In this document: positions 17,428 through 17,719 of the stretch, piece after piece
Position numbering within the stretch: position 1 is the stretch's first letter
Layout: each line of letters opens with the position of its first letter
Assembly (NCBI GenBank): GCA_001275005.1
Contig: JWZX01000937.1
Location: forward strand, 1-17,719
Direction: 5' to 3'
DNA: 17,719 nucleotides
Source of the DNA: Chrysochromulina tobinii
Taxonomy: Eukaryota > Haptophyta > Prymnesiales > Chrysochromulinaceae
Position numbers and translations under genes: made by a program
The notes under the pieces: generated by a model
Database searches by the model: none
Told to the model about the DNA's origin: nothing
What the model saw: the letters and a program-made list of their open reading frames with translations, nothing else

Positions 17428-17494
17428 GGCAGCGCACGCGCGGCCACCTCGGCGGGCGCCTCCTCGGCGGCCGCAGCCTGAAGGAGCTTCTCGA
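17428..17494 (-). repeat. 67-bp inverted repeat, right copy
   Basis: Perfect reverse complement of 16631-16697, 730 bp away. On the minus strand it is read in the same codon phase as the left copy on the plus strand, giving the same peptide. Confidence 0.97.
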
Positions 17495-17719
17495 TGAGAG
17501 CGAGGGCCTCCGCGGCGGCACGGCCTGCAGCGGCCGAGGCAGCCGAGACGGCGGCCGGCGCACTGGCGGACGAGGGGAAGGCGGCAGCTTGGTGCGTGGT
17601 CTGGGCGTCGTCGCCGAGAGTGCGCATGAGCGCTCAGCCACCTCGCTCGCGTGCGCCTCCATGACTGACGCGAGCCGCGCTTGCTGCGCCTGTAGCGCGG
17701 CCGCCGCCTCCGCCTCGAG
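17428..17719 (-). CDS. Partial Ala-rich coiled-coil frame running in from the right edge
   Basis: On the minus strand the sequence from 17719 reads LEAEAAAALQAQQARLASVM then EAHASEVAERS, a classic Ala/Glu/Gln coiled coil with no start inside the window. Near 17627 the good sense moves to another frame (MRTLGDDAQTTHQAAAFPSS), then passes EALALIEKLLQ into the repeat. Past 17428 the frame runs antisense to the plus-strand gene and loses protein character. I do not recognise a family. It may be another part or copy of the same gene family as the plus-strand gene, put in opposite orientation. Confidence 0.35.

Overview
The window looks like nuclear DNA of a GC-rich, single-celled eukaryote, most likely an alga with a complex (secondary) plastid. 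A haptophyte is my best guess; this is an inference and not proven. The signs are a eukaryotic-type topoisomerase III, large intron-poor genes in no operon order, trinucleotide tracts (CAG/CTG and GCC), GT-AG splice signals, and a parvulin isomerase with a signal peptide followed by an 'AAF' transit-peptide motif, as in diatoms and haptophytes. I saw no tRNA, rRNA, CRISPR array or recognisable transposon.

Layout, left to right. 197-1297 (+): unrecognised acidic protein. 1440-2978 (+): seven-bladed beta-propeller lactonase (6-phosphogluconolactonase/muconate cyclase type). 2979-3673: non-coding gap with a G-quadruplex motif. 3674-4657 (-): TraB/TIKI-fold protein with an organelle presequence. 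It starts 135 bp from the divergent 4793-5644 (+) SAM-dependent methyltransferase. 6019-6456 (-): orphan gene, probably the first exon of a spliced gene, divergent from 6733-7314 (+), a small secreted or membrane protein. 7532-7948 (-): plastid-targeted parvulin. 8411-13141 (-): a 1576-residue topoisomerase III-like protein with a disordered, proline/alanine-rich tail and a CCHC zinc knuckle; several catalytic positions are changed. 13570-15538 (-): a six-helix membrane region (14699-15538) and a polyglutamine region (13570-14430), which splice signals can join in frame into one gene. 16097-17427 (+): unrecognised helical protein with apparent frame breaks at homopolymers. 17428-17719 (-): end of an opposite-strand Ala-rich coiled-coil reading frame running in from the right edge.

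The genes do not form an obvious pathway; this is an ordinary eukaryotic gene neighbourhood with divergent and convergent pairs. The most unusual items are: (1) a perfect 67-bp inverted repeat (16631-16697 / 17428-17494) read in the same codon phase by both opposing frames, so that inversion would swap N-terminal modules, unless it is an assembly fold-back; (2) the topoisomerase III with an altered Toprim acid cluster but an intact tyrosine motif; and (3) the possible membrane/polyQ fusion carrying uninterrupted (CAG)30 and (CAG)16 tracts.
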